NCBI RefSeq assembly: GCF_000745975.1
Contig: NZ_JQKJ01000019.1
Location: 1-64,000, forward strand
Source: Desulfobacter vibrioformis DSM 8776
GTDB taxonomy: Bacteria > Desulfobacterota > Desulfobacteria > Desulfobacterales > Desulfobacteraceae
Length of the DNA stretch: 64,000 bases
Reading direction: 5' to 3'
Positions 18,431 to 27,703 of this stretch are shown piece after piece. Position 1 is the stretch's first letter. Each line of letters opens with the position of its first letter. A program made the translations under genes and the position numbers. Below the pieces are notes generated by a model. It did not search any database, was not told the origin of the DNA, and saw only the letters and a list, made by a program, of their open reading frames with translations.

Positions 18431-19840
18431 ATGATATCAAAAAGAATGATCCAGGAGTTCAAAGAGATCTGCGGCTCTGAATTTGTCAGCAGCGACAAGG
18501 CCAATCGCATCCTGCACAGCTATGATGCCACACGCAAACAATTTCTTCCGGATATCGTGGTGCATCCCGCCGATGCCCGGGCCGTATCCCGGATCATGAC
18601 ACTTGCCCACCACCACCGTATCCCGGTTTACCCCAGAGGTTCCGGCACCGGGTTCACCGGCGGTGCCCTGCCGGTCTGCGGGGGGATAGTTATGGGCATG
18701 AGCCGGATGAACCGTATCCTCGACATTGACCAGGAAAATCTTGTGGCCGTGGTGGAACCCGGTGTAGTGACCGGGGATTTCCAAAAGGCCGTGGAGGCGC
18801 TGGGGCTGTTTTATCCTCCGGATCCGGCATCCCTGAAAGTCTCCAGCCTGGGGGGAAACGTGGCCGAATGCGCAGGTGGCCCCCGGTGTGTCAAGTACGG
18901 GGTAACCAAGGACTATGTCATCGGCCTGGAGGTGGTGACGCCCACAGGCGACCGTATTGAAACCGGAGGCACCACCATGAAGGGGGTGGTGGGCTACGAT
19001 CTGACCAAACTCTTCTGCGGTTCAGAAGGCACCCTGGCCGTCATCACCAAGATTATTCTCAAGCTGCTTCCCAAACCCCAGGCCAAGAAGACGATGCTGG
19101 TGGTGTTTGATGCCATTGACGGTGCTGCCAAGGCGGTATCCGCCATTATCCGTGAAAAGATCATTCCCGCCACCCTGGAATTTATGGACGGCCGGACCCT
19201 GGACTGTCTCAGGCAGACCGCCGGGCTGTCCATGCCCCAAGCCGCCAGAGCAGCCCTAATTATAGAAGTGGACGGAGACAGGGAGTTTCTGGACAAGCAG
19301 ACCCAAAGGATTCTGACGGTGATTGAATCCCTGGGCGTTCTGGAGAACCGGGTAGCCAATACGTTTGAGGAAAGCGAAGAGATCTGGAAGATCCGCAGGG
19401 CAGTATCCCCCTCATTGAGAAAGCTTGGACCGGACAAGTACAACGAAGATATCTGCGTACCCAGGGCCAGGCTGCCGGAGATGATCCGCCGGATCGAAAA
19501 GATTGCCGACCTTTATAACCTGCCCATCGTGAACTTCGGACATGCCGGCGACGGAAATATCCACGTCAATATCATCGCGGACAAATCCGATGCGGAACAG
19601 AAGATCAAGGCGGCGCATGCCATTGAGGCGCTGTTCCGGGCCACGATAGAGCTGGGCGGAACCATGAGCGGAGAACACGGCGTTGGCATCATGAAGGCCC
19701 CCTACCTTTCCCTTGAGCTGTCCACCGAGTCCATCCGTTACATGAAAATACTTAAAAAAGCCCTTGACCCGCACAATATTCTCAATCCGGGCAAAATTTT
19801 TCCAGACGCTGCCTGCCCGCCTCCCGGAGAGATGGAATGA
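18431..19840 (+). CDS. glcD: FAD-linked 2-hydroxyacid dehydrogenase subunit, GlcD-like
   Basis: 469 residues. The N-terminal FAD-binding PCMH domain has VYPRGSGTGFTGGALP near residue 60, LVAVVEPGVVTGDF near 105, YPPDPASLKVSSLGGNVAECAGG in two blocks near 125-150, and GYDLTKLFCGSEGTLAVIT near 190. The C-terminal FAD-oxidase domain has FGHAGDGNIHVNI near 370 and GTMSGEHGVGIMKAPYL near 410. It oxidises glycolate or D-lactate to the 2-oxoacid. The next gene, encoding the Fe-S subunit, overlaps by 4 bases, so the two form one complex; the exact substrate cannot be told from sequence alone. Confidence 0.9.
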   Translation: MISKRMIQEFKEICGSEFVSSDKANRILHSYDATRKQFLPDIVVHPADARAVSRIMTLAHHHRIPVYPRGSGTGFTGGALPVCGGIVMGMSRMNRILDIDQENLVAVVEPGVVTGDFQKAVEALGLFYPPDPASLKVSSLGGNVAECAGGPRCVKYGVTKDYVIGLEVVTPTGDRIETGGTTMKGVVGYDLTKLFCGSEGTLAVITKIILKLLPKPQAKKTMLVVFDAIDGAAKAVSAIIREKIIPATLEFMDGRTLDCLRQTAGLSMPQAARAALIIEVDGDREFLDKQTQRILTVIESLGVLENRVANTFEESEEIWKIRRAVSPSLRKLGPDKYNEDICVPRARLPEMIRRIEKIADLYNLPIVNFGHAGDGNIHVNIIADKSDAEQKIKAAHAIEALFRATIELGGTMSGEHGVGIMKAPYLSLELSTESIRYMKILKKALDPHNILNPGKIFPDAACPPPGEME

Positions 19841-21090
19841 AGGATCTGAAACAATACCGGGAGTGGTTTCAGGCCTGTGTCAAGTGCGGTGCCTGCCGGG
19901 CCACATGCCCGGTCTTCAAGGCTGAGAACCAGGAAGGCGGTGTGGCCCGGGGGAAAATTGCCCTTGCCCAGGCCATGATGGACGGGCAACTCTTTGCCGA
20001 AGACGGGCTGATCCATGACCTGTCCCAGTGCCTGCTGTGCGGCAGTTGCACCCACCTGTGCCCCAACCAGGTGCCCACCCCGGATATCGTGGCGGCGGCC
20101 CGCATGGAGGTCGCTCAGAAAAATGGGCTGTCCGGATTGGGAAGAGGCGTAGCTGCCTTGCTGACGCATAAAAAGGCCATGGACTGGATGAGTAAAAGCG
20201 GGGATCTGGCCTCCCGGCTCCTGTGCCGCCAGATTCCTGAAACAAGCGGCCTGAGACTGCGGTTTCCGCTGCCGGGCATCCCCAGGACGCGCACCTTTCC
20301 CAAACCGTCATTCAAACCCTTTTTGAAACGGGAGATCCGGCAGACGCCTTCCCGTTCAACAAGCCCCAAGGTGCTTTTTTTCACCGGCTGCGGTATCAAT
20401 TACCTGTATCCTGAAATCGGTGAGTACCTGGTCCGTATTCTCAACTTTATGGGGATCCATGTGACCCTCACAGACGAACAGGTCTGCTGCGGGCTTCCCG
20501 CCCTGTCCGCCGGTGCGGGAGAGGCGGTGGAAACCCTTGCCGGAAAAAATTTGAAGGCCTTGAAAATCCACGCCTTTGACTATGTGCTCACGGCCTGTGC
20601 CTCCTGCCACGGGACCCTGGCCGGGATTTACCCCGCCCTGGGACCTGACTATCAGCCCTTTGCCCAAAAAACCCGGGACATCATGGATTTTTTGATGGAT
20701 ATGGACCTGGCAGGCAGGCTTTCGTCTATTCCCCGGTCAGAGGCCCGGGTCAAGGTAACCTACCACGACCCCTGCCATCTGCGAAATTACGGCCTGACCC
20801 GGGCCCCCAGGCAGATCCTTTCCGCGTTACCCCAGGTTGACTATGTTGAGATGGCGGATGCGGCAACCTGTTGCGGTCTGGGCGGCACCTTCTCCGTACA
20901 CCATTACGAAACCAGTCAAAAGATCGGCACCCAAAAGGCCAAGCATGTGGCCCAAAGCGGGGCCAAAATTGTGGCAACGGCCTGTCCGGGATGCATAATT
21001 CAGCTCCAGGACAGCCTTAACCGCAAAAATATTCCTGCCAGGGCGGCCCACCTTCTGGAACTGGCCTGCCAGGCACTGCCCATCAAATAA
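19837..21090 (+). CDS. glcF: Fe-S/CCG-domain subunit of 2-hydroxyacid dehydrogenase, GlcF-like
   Basis: 417 residues. Two 4Fe-4S motifs lie near the start: CVKCGACRATCPVF (residues 12-25) and CLLCGSCTHLCPNQ (about 64-77). Two CCG domains follow, ending in QVCCGLPALSAGAG near 215, and ATCCGLGGTFSVHHYE near 345. They hold cysteine clusters typical of heterodisulfide-reductase-like and GlcF subunits. It passes electrons from the flavin subunit encoded directly upstream to the quinone pool or another carrier. The ATGA overlap with glcD indicates coupling. Confidence 0.9.
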   Translation: MKDLKQYREWFQACVKCGACRATCPVFKAENQEGGVARGKIALAQAMMDGQLFAEDGLIHDLSQCLLCGSCTHLCPNQVPTPDIVAAARMEVAQKNGLSGLGRGVAALLTHKKAMDWMSKSGDLASRLLCRQIPETSGLRLRFPLPGIPRTRTFPKPSFKPFLKREIRQTPSRSTSPKVLFFTGCGINYLYPEIGEYLVRILNFMGIHVTLTDEQVCCGLPALSAGAGEAVETLAGKNLKALKIHAFDYVLTACASCHGTLAGIYPALGPDYQPFAQKTRDIMDFLMDMDLAGRLSSIPRSEARVKVTYHDPCHLRNYGLTRAPRQILSALPQVDYVEMADAATCCGLGGTFSVHHYETSQKIGTQKAKHVAQSGAKIVATACPGCIIQLQDSLNRKNIPARAAHLLELACQALPIK

Positions 21091-21131
21091 CGCGATGTTT
21101 GAACAATATAATAATATCGGTCAGGAGAACT

Positions 21132-22475
21132 ATGAAACAGAGTGAAAGCACCCCAATGACCCGGCGGGACTTTTTGTATGGATGTACAGCAACTGCCGTG
21201 ACCTTGGCAGGGGCCGTACTTTTCCAGGGATGCGCCATTGATCCGGTCACCGGGAAAAAACAGTTGATGCTTGTGAGCCGGGATCAGGAAATATCCCTGG
21301 ATAAACAGCAGTCGCCCTTTCAATTTTCTTCGGACTACGGTGTAAGCCTGGATAAAGGGCTGAACCAGTATGTTTCCGGCGTGGGCAAATCCATGCTGCC
21401 CCAGGTACACCGGCCCGACATGCCCTATAATTTCCAGGTGGTCAATGCCACCTATATAAACGCCTATGCGTTCCCCGGCGGTTCCATCGCCGTGACCCGG
21501 GGAATTTTACTGGAACTTGACAATGAGGCGGAGCTGGCCTCTCTTCTGGGGCACGAACTGGGTCATGTCAATGCGCGGCATACCGCCGAACAGCAATCCA
21601 AAGGACAAATCTCGTCCATTCTGGTGGCAGGCCTTTCTGTCGCAGCAGAGACCCAGGGTGCAGGACTGGGCGATTGGGCCCAGAAGCTTGGGGACCTGGG
21701 ACAGGGGCTGTTCCTTTCCAAATACTCCCGGGATAACGAACGTGAGGCCGATGCCTTAGGGCACCAGTACATGGCCCGGTCCGGATACAACTCCAAAGGG
21801 TTTACCGGCCTTATGGAAATGCTCAACGAAATGAATACCACAAAGCCCAGTTCAACCCAGATGTTGTTTGCCACCCATCCCATGAGCCGGGAACGGCTGG
21901 ACGCCGCCAGAAACAGGGACAACGGAATATACCGGGACACCCATTCCCAGAGCCTCTACCGCGACCGGTATATGGACCACACAGCAAATTTAAGGTCGCT
22001 GAAACCCATGATCGCCAAACTCCAGGAAGCAGATAAGTTCCTGGCCAAAGAACAGTATGACAAGGCCGAGAGTGCGTTGATGTCTGCACTCAGATTAAAG
22101 GACACTGATTATACGGCCCAGGTGATGACAGCCAAGTGCATGCTGATCAGAAAAAAAAATCAGAAGGCCGCATACCATGCCGGCCTTGCCAAACAGCTTT
22201 CCCCCGGGGAAAACCAGGGACATTATATTTCAGGACTTTCCAATCTGGCGTTAAAGAAACCCATGCAGGCCCATGCGGATTTTGCTGCATGCACCAGGCT
22301 GCTGCCGGGAAATCCCCAGACAACCTTTTACCAGGGTTACGCCCTTGACATGGCCGACAGACAACAGCCGGCAGCCCGGGAATATGCGGCATATATCAAA
22401 GCGGTCAATTATGCGTCAAATAAGTACACCCAGTATGCGTATAAGCGGCTTAAAGCATGGAATTATATTAAATAA
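21132..22475 (+). CDS. M48 metalloprotease, Tat-exported lipoprotein with TPR region
   Basis: About 447 residues from the ATG at 21132, chosen because AGGAG lies 6 bases before it. The N-terminus has a twin-arginine signal (TRRDFLYG) followed by a hydrophobic part and a lipobox LFQGC, so it is probably a Tat-exported lipoprotein. The zinc site is HELGHVNARH near residue 145 with the downstream glutamate in DNEREADALGHQYMARSGYN near 200. The C-terminal third is TPR-like (EEADKFLAKEQYDKAESAL and following). It resembles BepA/YfgC and LoiP-type periplasmic proteases of outer-membrane quality control. The M23 gene begins at its stop codon (TAATG). Confidence 0.87.
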   Translation: MKQSESTPMTRRDFLYGCTATAVTLAGAVLFQGCAIDPVTGKKQLMLVSRDQEISLDKQQSPFQFSSDYGVSLDKGLNQYVSGVGKSMLPQVHRPDMPYNFQVVNATYINAYAFPGGSIAVTRGILLELDNEAELASLLGHELGHVNARHTAEQQSKGQISSILVAGLSVAAETQGAGLGDWAQKLGDLGQGLFLSKYSRDNEREADALGHQYMARSGYNSKGFTGLMEMLNEMNTTKPSSTQMLFATHPMSRERLDAARNRDNGIYRDTHSQSLYRDRYMDHTANLRSLKPMIAKLQEADKFLAKEQYDKAESALMSALRLKDTDYTAQVMTAKCMLIRKKNQKAAYHAGLAKQLSPGENQGHYISGLSNLALKKPMQAHADFAACTRLLPGNPQTTFYQGYALDMADRQQPAAREYAAYIKAVNYASNKYTQYAYKRLKAWNYIK

Positions 22476-23374
22476 TGAAACGCTTGGCAGCGGTTTTATT
22501 TACTTGCCTTGTGATCACTGCCATCAGCCAGGCAGAATCCCGCACGGATGGCCCAAAAGGCATCGTCCTTGCCCACCCGGAAGAGGCGGGCATGGGACAG
22601 CCTTTCCTTGTTCGGTTGACATCTGCCCGGGCCTTTGACAGGCTTTCTGTCCATTGGATGGGCCGGGTGGTGGTCCCGTCAGTCGCCCAGTGGAACCAAC
22701 GTCATGTGGCAATTGCCATGCTGGGAACAGATGTACTCACCATCAAGTCAGGCCCCCAGCCACTTTTGATCCGGGCCTGGTCAGGGGGAAAGGAGACGGT
22801 CTGGCATCGGTCAGTGACGATTGTTGCCCGGTCGTATCCCCGCCAGGAGCTGACGCTGCCGTCAAAGATGGTGAATCCTCCCGGGGCTGAACTGGCGCGG
22901 ATCAAGGCCGAAAGAATCCGGACCCAGACGGCCAAAAACACCTGGTCAGACCAGCGGTTTTGGCAACTGCCTTTTCATCAGCCCGTGGGTGGGAAAATTA
23001 CCAGCACTTACGGCCTGCAGCGGATACTGAACGGCAAACCCAAGGATCCCCACCGGGGACTGGATTTCAGGGCCCCCCCAGGCACGGCTGTGGAAGCGGT
23101 GGCAGACGGCAGGGTGATCCTGGCCGAATCCCACTATTATGCCGGTAACGCCATATATATAGACCACGGCAACGGTGTCATCTCGCTATACTTTCACCTG
23201 AGTGAATTCGAGGTGTTTCAGGGGGACAGTGTAAAAAGGGGGCAGATTATCGGACGGGCCGGATGCACGGGACGGGCCACGGGTCCCCACCTTCATCTGT
23301 CCATATCTGCCCAGGGGCAACTGGTGGATCCAGCGCCGTTGTTTGAGCAAACAACCGACCAATTGATCAGGTAA
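22475..23374 (+). CDS. M23 family peptidase
   Basis: 299 residues with an N-terminal signal peptide (LAAVLFTCLVITAISQAES). The C-terminal LytM/M23 domain carries HRGLDFRAPPGTAVEAVADG near residue 190, the DHGNGVISLYFHLS block near 230 and GPHLHLSISAQGQLVDP near 270, with all four expected zinc and catalytic residues (H, D, HxH). The N-terminal domain is beta-rich. It likely trims periplasmic peptidoglycan crosslinks. Its start overlaps the M48 stop by one base, so both envelope hydrolases are co-translated. Confidence 0.9.
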   Translation: MKRLAAVLFTCLVITAISQAESRTDGPKGIVLAHPEEAGMGQPFLVRLTSARAFDRLSVHWMGRVVVPSVAQWNQRHVAIAMLGTDVLTIKSGPQPLLIRAWSGGKETVWHRSVTIVARSYPRQELTLPSKMVNPPGAELARIKAERIRTQTAKNTWSDQRFWQLPFHQPVGGKITSTYGLQRILNGKPKDPHRGLDFRAPPGTAVEAVADGRVILAESHYYAGNAIYIDHGNGVISLYFHLSEFEVFQGDSVKRGQIIGRAGCTGRATGPHLHLSISAQGQLVDPAPLFEQTTDQLIR

Positions 23375-23409
23375 AACGCGTTTGGGCAAAGATGACGAAC
23401 CCAGGCAGG

Positions 23410-23431
23410 CCTGAGGGCCATGGCCCTCAGG
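23410..23431. terminator. Perfect 22-bp palindrome between convergent genes
   Basis: CCTGAGGGCCATGGCCCTCAGG is fully self-complementary with no loop. It lies in the 50 bases between the stop of the M23 gene and, overlapping it, the stop of the convergent hybrid kinase. It may act as a bidirectional terminator or protein site. There is no T-tract on either side, so the terminator reading is tentative. Confidence 0.45.
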
Positions 23432-26207
23432 ATAGAACGTCCGTGGAATCCAAAACCTTCCGGATCGCCTGTGACATCTCTTTTAGTGAAATAGGCTTCA
23501 TGGCAAAGGCGGCGACACCGCTTTCACGTGCCTTTTGTTCATCCATGAGAGCGCTGTGGCCGGTACAGACCATCACAGGGATATCGTTGCGAATGGCTTT
23601 GACCACCCGGATGAAATCAGCCCCGGTCATGCCGGGCATGGTCATGTCCGTGAGTACCAGGTCAAAGATGTCAGGATCAGATTCAAAGGCCTCAACAGCC
23701 ATCAGGGGATCGGTAAACGCCTTGACCCGATATCCGATCCGGGTGAGCATCCGGTTAAAAATTTGGATCAGCTTTTTGTCATCATCCACGATAAGAATTG
23801 TTTCGGTTCCGCCTTTAACACCAAAGAGTTCAGAGGTATTCTCCGGCTCAGGGGGGTGTTTTGTCAGGGGGAAGTAAATGGAAAAGCATGATCCTTTCCC
23901 AGGGGTGCTGTTTACCTGAATTACCCCGTCATGGTTATTGACAATGCCCATGACCACAGATAATCCCATGCCCGAGCCTTTGCCCACGCCCTTGGTGGTG
24001 AAATAGGGGTCAAAGATACGACTGAGAATGGTGGGTGGAATGCCGGCACCGTTATCTGAGATGTCGATCCTAACGTATTGACCCGGTTTAAACGTCCCAT
24101 GGCTGACAGCCTGATTCGGGATAGGATCCGTAATGCAGGCCCTGATCTCTATGGATCCTTTCAGGTCTTCCATGGCCTGATAGGCATTGATGCACAGATT
24201 CATAATGATCTGGCTGATCTGGATGGAATCGCCCAGGACAAACAGGCCGGCGACTTGAATATCATGGAAAATTTGAACCGAACTTGGAATGCTGGAGCGC
24301 AGAAAATTGATGGATTCCCGGATGACCTGTGAAATGTCAACGGCCTGGAGGACCGGGGATGATCCCCGACAGAAGCTGAGAAGCTGAGCGACAATGGCCT
24401 TGGCCTTGAGGCTGGCCGTTTTTACATCATCCAGATATTCCCGGAGGGGATGATGGGGATCAAGCTCATCCAAGCCCATCTCGGTGTTGCTTAAAATAAT
24501 GGCCAGAATGTTGTTGAAATCATGGGCAATGCCGCCTGCCAACGTTCCAATGGTCTCCATTTTCAAAGCCTGCTTAAGCTGATTTTCCAGCTTTTTTTTC
24601 TCCGTAATATCTTCAAATTCAATGAGAAAGCAGTCTTCCTCCTGAATCCGAATGGGCACGCTGTAAAACAGAATCTTGATGCAGGATGCCCCATTGACCA
24701 TAATATCCATTTCCCACCCGTCTGTGCTGCTTTCCCGGACCAGTTTTTCAAGCAGCGACAAGGTGCTATCCTCAAACTGGAATCCCAATTGCTCCGGATT
24801 TTCTCCTATAATCTCATACCTGGAACGCTGGCAGACCCGGCAGAATTTGTCATTGGCATCCATGAACAGACCATTGGCCCGTCTGATCAGTCCAATGGCA
24901 TGGTGGGAGGTATTGAAAAGGGTTTTGAACTTTTTTTCACTGTCTTTTATAATCCTTATCTGACGCGTATTTCGTTCTTCCAGGATTTTTAGGTTTTTTA
25001 CCATCAGGTTCATTGAACGGGCCAAAATGCCGGTTTCATCCCGGGCGCTTTCATCCAGAACAGGAGTAAGGTCGCCCAAGGCGATCCGGTTGGACATCCT
25101 GGCAGCCATGGCCAGGGGATTTGCAATTTTTCGACTGATCAACCCCATGAGGATGATCACCAGGACCGCGACCATGGCGGATATGACAAGGGTGGTCACC
25201 AAAATCCGGTTCCGTGTTGCGTCTCCTGCGGTTATGATTTTATCGCTGGCCTGCCGGATCATAGCCGCAGGCTCTCCCACCAGAACCCAGTAGTCTGACA
25301 AGGCGCTGGATACGCCGATTCCTATTTGGGAAAAAAGCGGTTCAAGGGGAAACGTCCTGATATGGAAGGTTTGTTTTCCAATGGGTATTGGTCTTAACAG
25401 ATCCGTTATCAAGCCGCTGCTCTGGAAGGCGGCGGGTTCCAGAGCTCCAACGGCCTTCTCAACCTCGGTCCGGCTGTCGGGAATACCGGCCCAGATCAGG
25501 GGTCTTCCCTGGCCCAGAACCATGGACAATTGACCTGTGGTTTCGGAAAAAAAAACAAAGGGCTTGGACAACCTGTTCACGGTGGTGCCGCTTAAAACAT
25601 ATCCAAGGGGTTCGTCCATGAATTCGTTGGGGATCACAGCCAGTGACAGGAGCATCAGAGCGCTGTCACGACCAAGGGCATAGCCCTTGCAGGTATCTGT
25701 GTCCCATTTCTCGAATAACGCCACCGCACCGGTCCGGGTCAGGTCCCTGGCGGCAATGGCCTGATGGAAGTATGACCCCATATCCAGGGCTTTAAAATCT
25801 GCCTCCGGACAGGCCTGGTCAATGATACCCGGATAGGCGCTCAGCACACTTCCCCGGGTGTCAAAAACCACCATGAAGTCAATATCCGCCCTCTGGCAGG
25901 TGGCTGCCATACGTGCAAACAAGGCCTTCCACTGGCCAGTGGCGATATTGATCTTGGTCCCGTTATTCCGGCTGATATCTATTATATTCCGGTTGATCTG
26001 AAGGATGTGGGAAGTGGCCGCGTTGAGCAATAGCTTTTTCCCGGTCTCCAGGCGGTGCCCGGACTGGTCGGCAAGCTCTGTAATCAGTTCCCGGGTCTGG
26101 GTTTCAAGACCTTGGTTCAAAAGAATCAAGACCCCGAAAACCGTCAGCACTATGGCCAGTAAAACCATGGCTGTGGCGGAAAACACTATTTTTTTCCCGA
26201 TGCTCAT
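23427..26207 (-). CDS. Hybrid sensor histidine kinase with Cache, HAMP, PAS and receiver domains
   Basis: 926 residues. Membrane segment at about 8-30, double-Cache-like extracytoplasmic region to about 335, second membrane segment (LVISAMVAVLVIILMGLIS), HAMP, coiled coil, PAS at about 420-535, HisKA with AGGIAHDFNNILA and H562, HATPase_c with DISDNGAGIPPTILSRIFDPYF and GKGSGMGLSVVMGI, and a receiver ending with LVLTDMTMPGM and D854. It begins 7 bases after the stop of a PstS-like binding-protein gene, repeating the pairing at 7.8-11.5 kb. The kinase has no output domain of its own. Confidence 0.92.
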   Translation of the reverse strand: MSIGKKIVFSATAMVLLAIVLTVFGVLILLNQGLETQTRELITELADQSGHRLETGKKLLLNAATSHILQINRNIIDISRNNGTKINIATGQWKALFARMAATCQRADIDFMVVFDTRGSVLSAYPGIIDQACPEADFKALDMGSYFHQAIAARDLTRTGAVALFEKWDTDTCKGYALGRDSALMLLSLAVIPNEFMDEPLGYVLSGTTVNRLSKPFVFFSETTGQLSMVLGQGRPLIWAGIPDSRTEVEKAVGALEPAAFQSSGLITDLLRPIPIGKQTFHIRTFPLEPLFSQIGIGVSSALSDYWVLVGEPAAMIRQASDKIITAGDATRNRILVTTLVISAMVAVLVIILMGLISRKIANPLAMAARMSNRIALGDLTPVLDESARDETGILARSMNLMVKNLKILEERNTRQIRIIKDSEKKFKTLFNTSHHAIGLIRRANGLFMDANDKFCRVCQRSRYEIIGENPEQLGFQFEDSTLSLLEKLVRESSTDGWEMDIMVNGASCIKILFYSVPIRIQEEDCFLIEFEDITEKKKLENQLKQALKMETIGTLAGGIAHDFNNILAIILSNTEMGLDELDPHHPLREYLDDVKTASLKAKAIVAQLLSFCRGSSPVLQAVDISQVIRESINFLRSSIPSSVQIFHDIQVAGLFVLGDSIQISQIIMNLCINAYQAMEDLKGSIEIRACITDPIPNQAVSHGTFKPGQYVRIDISDNGAGIPPTILSRIFDPYFTTKGVGKGSGMGLSVVMGIVNNHDGVIQVNSTPGKGSCFSIYFPLTKHPPEPENTSELFGVKGGTETILIVDDDKKLIQIFNRMLTRIGYRVKAFTDPLMAVEAFESDPDIFDLVLTDMTMPGMTGADFIRVVKAIRNDIPVMVCTGHSALMDEQKARESGVAAFAMKPISLKEMSQAIRKVLDSTDVLS

Positions 26208-26214
26208 CTTTTTC

Positions 26215-27021
26215 CTAATTCACCGGCAGGCCGCCGGTATCCCTGATGGCCTTTCTTGCCCCGGCAGAGGAGAGAAATTCCACAAATCGTTTTAAGCTGC
26301 CCTGATAGTTTTCCGGCTTATAAACCAGATCAAGGGGAGCGAAATAGGGATAAGCAGGATCGGATGGCGCAATACCGCTGATCCGGACCACATGGATGGA
26401 CAAAAGGTTTATGACATCTGCCAAAGCCCCATAGGCAATGCTGTTTTTAACATGGGCACAGGTATCAACGGTTTCCTGGTCCGTATAGGTAATCTTTGCC
26501 ACCTGGGTCGGGGTCATGGTGGCGAATCCGGGCAGGCGGTCAATCAATACGTTCAAGGAACTGTCTCCCTCCTCCCGCCGGATCACCCGGATGGGGCCTG
26601 TACCGGCATTCAACACCTCCCATGTCCGCATGGTTCCGCTGTAAATGGCGCAGGCCTGCTCCGGCGTAATGCTGTCCAGAACCACACTGGCATTGGTATA
26701 GAAAATGATAGGCAATTTAGCCAGGGGGGTTTGGGTCAGCCCGTATTTGATCTCCTTGTCTGCAATATCCCGTGCCACCCGTCCCAGCAGATATTCACCT
26801 TTACCCACCGCCTTTATGGCACCGCCGGAACCGATACTCGGGGGAACACGGACCCGGATGCCGGGATTTTTCCTGGTAAATGCCTTGCCCACGGCCTGGA
26901 TCACAGGCATTCCAGCGCCTGTGCCCACGATAATCAACTCTTCTTTCGCCGCAACGCCCGGCTGGGCCAATGCGGTCCACCCCATAAAACAGACAAAAAG
27001 AATCAGGCTATAGTATTTCAC
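26215..27021 (-). CDS. PstS-like phosphate/oxyanion binding protein paired with a sensor kinase
   Basis: 268 residues with a Sec signal peptide (LILFVCFMGWTALAQPG). The mature protein contains LIIVGTGAGMPVIQAVGKAF, IGSGGAIKAVGKGE and IYSGTMRTWEVLN, the pattern of PBP-like domain proteins of the phosphate-binding PstS type. A full Pst system (pstC, pstA, pstB) is absent. The hybrid kinase gene begins 7 bases downstream. I infer a sensory, not a transport, role. Confidence 0.8.
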   Translation of the reverse strand: MKYYSLILFVCFMGWTALAQPGVAAKEELIIVGTGAGMPVIQAVGKAFTRKNPGIRVRVPPSIGSGGAIKAVGKGEYLLGRVARDIADKEIKYGLTQTPLAKLPIIFYTNASVVLDSITPEQACAIYSGTMRTWEVLNAGTGPIRVIRREEGDSSLNVLIDRLPGFATMTPTQVAKITYTDQETVDTCAHVKNSIAYGALADVINLLSIHVVRISGIAPSDPAYPYFAPLDLVYKPENYQGSLKRFVEFLSSAGARKAIRDTGGLPVN

Positions 27022-27113
27022 GTTTTTCCTCTTTTAATAAGTGATATGATAACGATAATATCAAATAATCTCAACGCCATCGATGGATTTTATTATTTCC
27101 ATAACCCCAGAAC

Positions 27114-27217
27114 CTATTCCTGGGTGACGCGCAACACCTCCCGAAGGGAAGTGATGCCCTGGGACACCTGAGTTAACCCGGCGACTGATTTTCCCTGCCG
27201 GGCATGCCTCGCCTCGT
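27114..27217 (-). pseudogene. Possible relic of a GspE/PilB-type secretion ATPase C-terminus
   Basis: Directly after the ykgJ-like stop, a minus-strand frame translates as about 34 codons ending in QGITSLREVLRVTQE and a stop. This is the usual last segment of type II secretion and type IV pilus ATPases. No start, no upstream ATPase core and no neighbouring pilus gene exists, so this is at best a fossil. Short length makes the call uncertain. Confidence 0.35.
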
Positions 27218-27657
27218 CAGGGTATGGTTTTTAATGGCAGTCCGAAACGGTCTTTCCCCAGCAGATGCATGGCATCCGTCCCAAAGATATTTTGAAGGGA
27301 CCCGTCAGCAAGGTTACACCTGAATCCCCGGCAGGATTCAGGCCTGTAGTGGTAGATTTTACAGAAATATTTGTCATTACGTTTTTCTAAAAAAACGCAG
27401 CCGGTTTGATCCGGATGGATCATATACAGTTTGCCCTGGGCTGCCGCTTGTTTTGAAAGTTCCTCCAGGGAGTTGTTCCGTAATGCATCCAGCGACAGGC
27501 CAAAGCCGACATAGCCGCCCATTTTTTGAATAAATTCAGCTTCCTCCGGTTTGAGCAGCACCTTTCTATACCGTTTACAACAGGCCCCGCATTGACGGCA
27601 TTCGTGGAACAAGGAGTCCAATTCTGCCGCCTGAACCTTATTTTCGTCACCAGGCAT
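27217..27657 (-). CDS. YkgJ-family cysteine cluster protein
   Basis: About 146 residues from the ATG at 27657, chosen because AAGGAA lies 6 bases upstream; the frame could start 9 codons earlier. Conserved cysteines are seen as CRQCGACCKRY near residue 20, then C in TGCVFLE near 85, and CKIYHYRPESCRGFRC near 97. This is the YkgJ/UPF0153 pattern, thought to bind zinc or an Fe-S cluster. It is the last gene of a leftward run containing HDAC, GNAT, chemoreceptor and CheW genes, 46 bases after the HDAC gene. Confidence 0.85.
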   Translation of the reverse strand: MPGDENKVQAAELDSLFHECRQCGACCKRYRKVLLKPEEAEFIQKMGGYVGFGLSLDALRNNSLEELSKQAAAQGKLYMIHPDQTGCVFLEKRNDKYFCKIYHYRPESCRGFRCNLADGSLQNIFGTDAMHLLGKDRFGLPLKTIP

Positions 27658-27703
27658 CCGTATTTCCTTATCAATCAACAACACGCAATTGTATCACTTT
27701 AAC

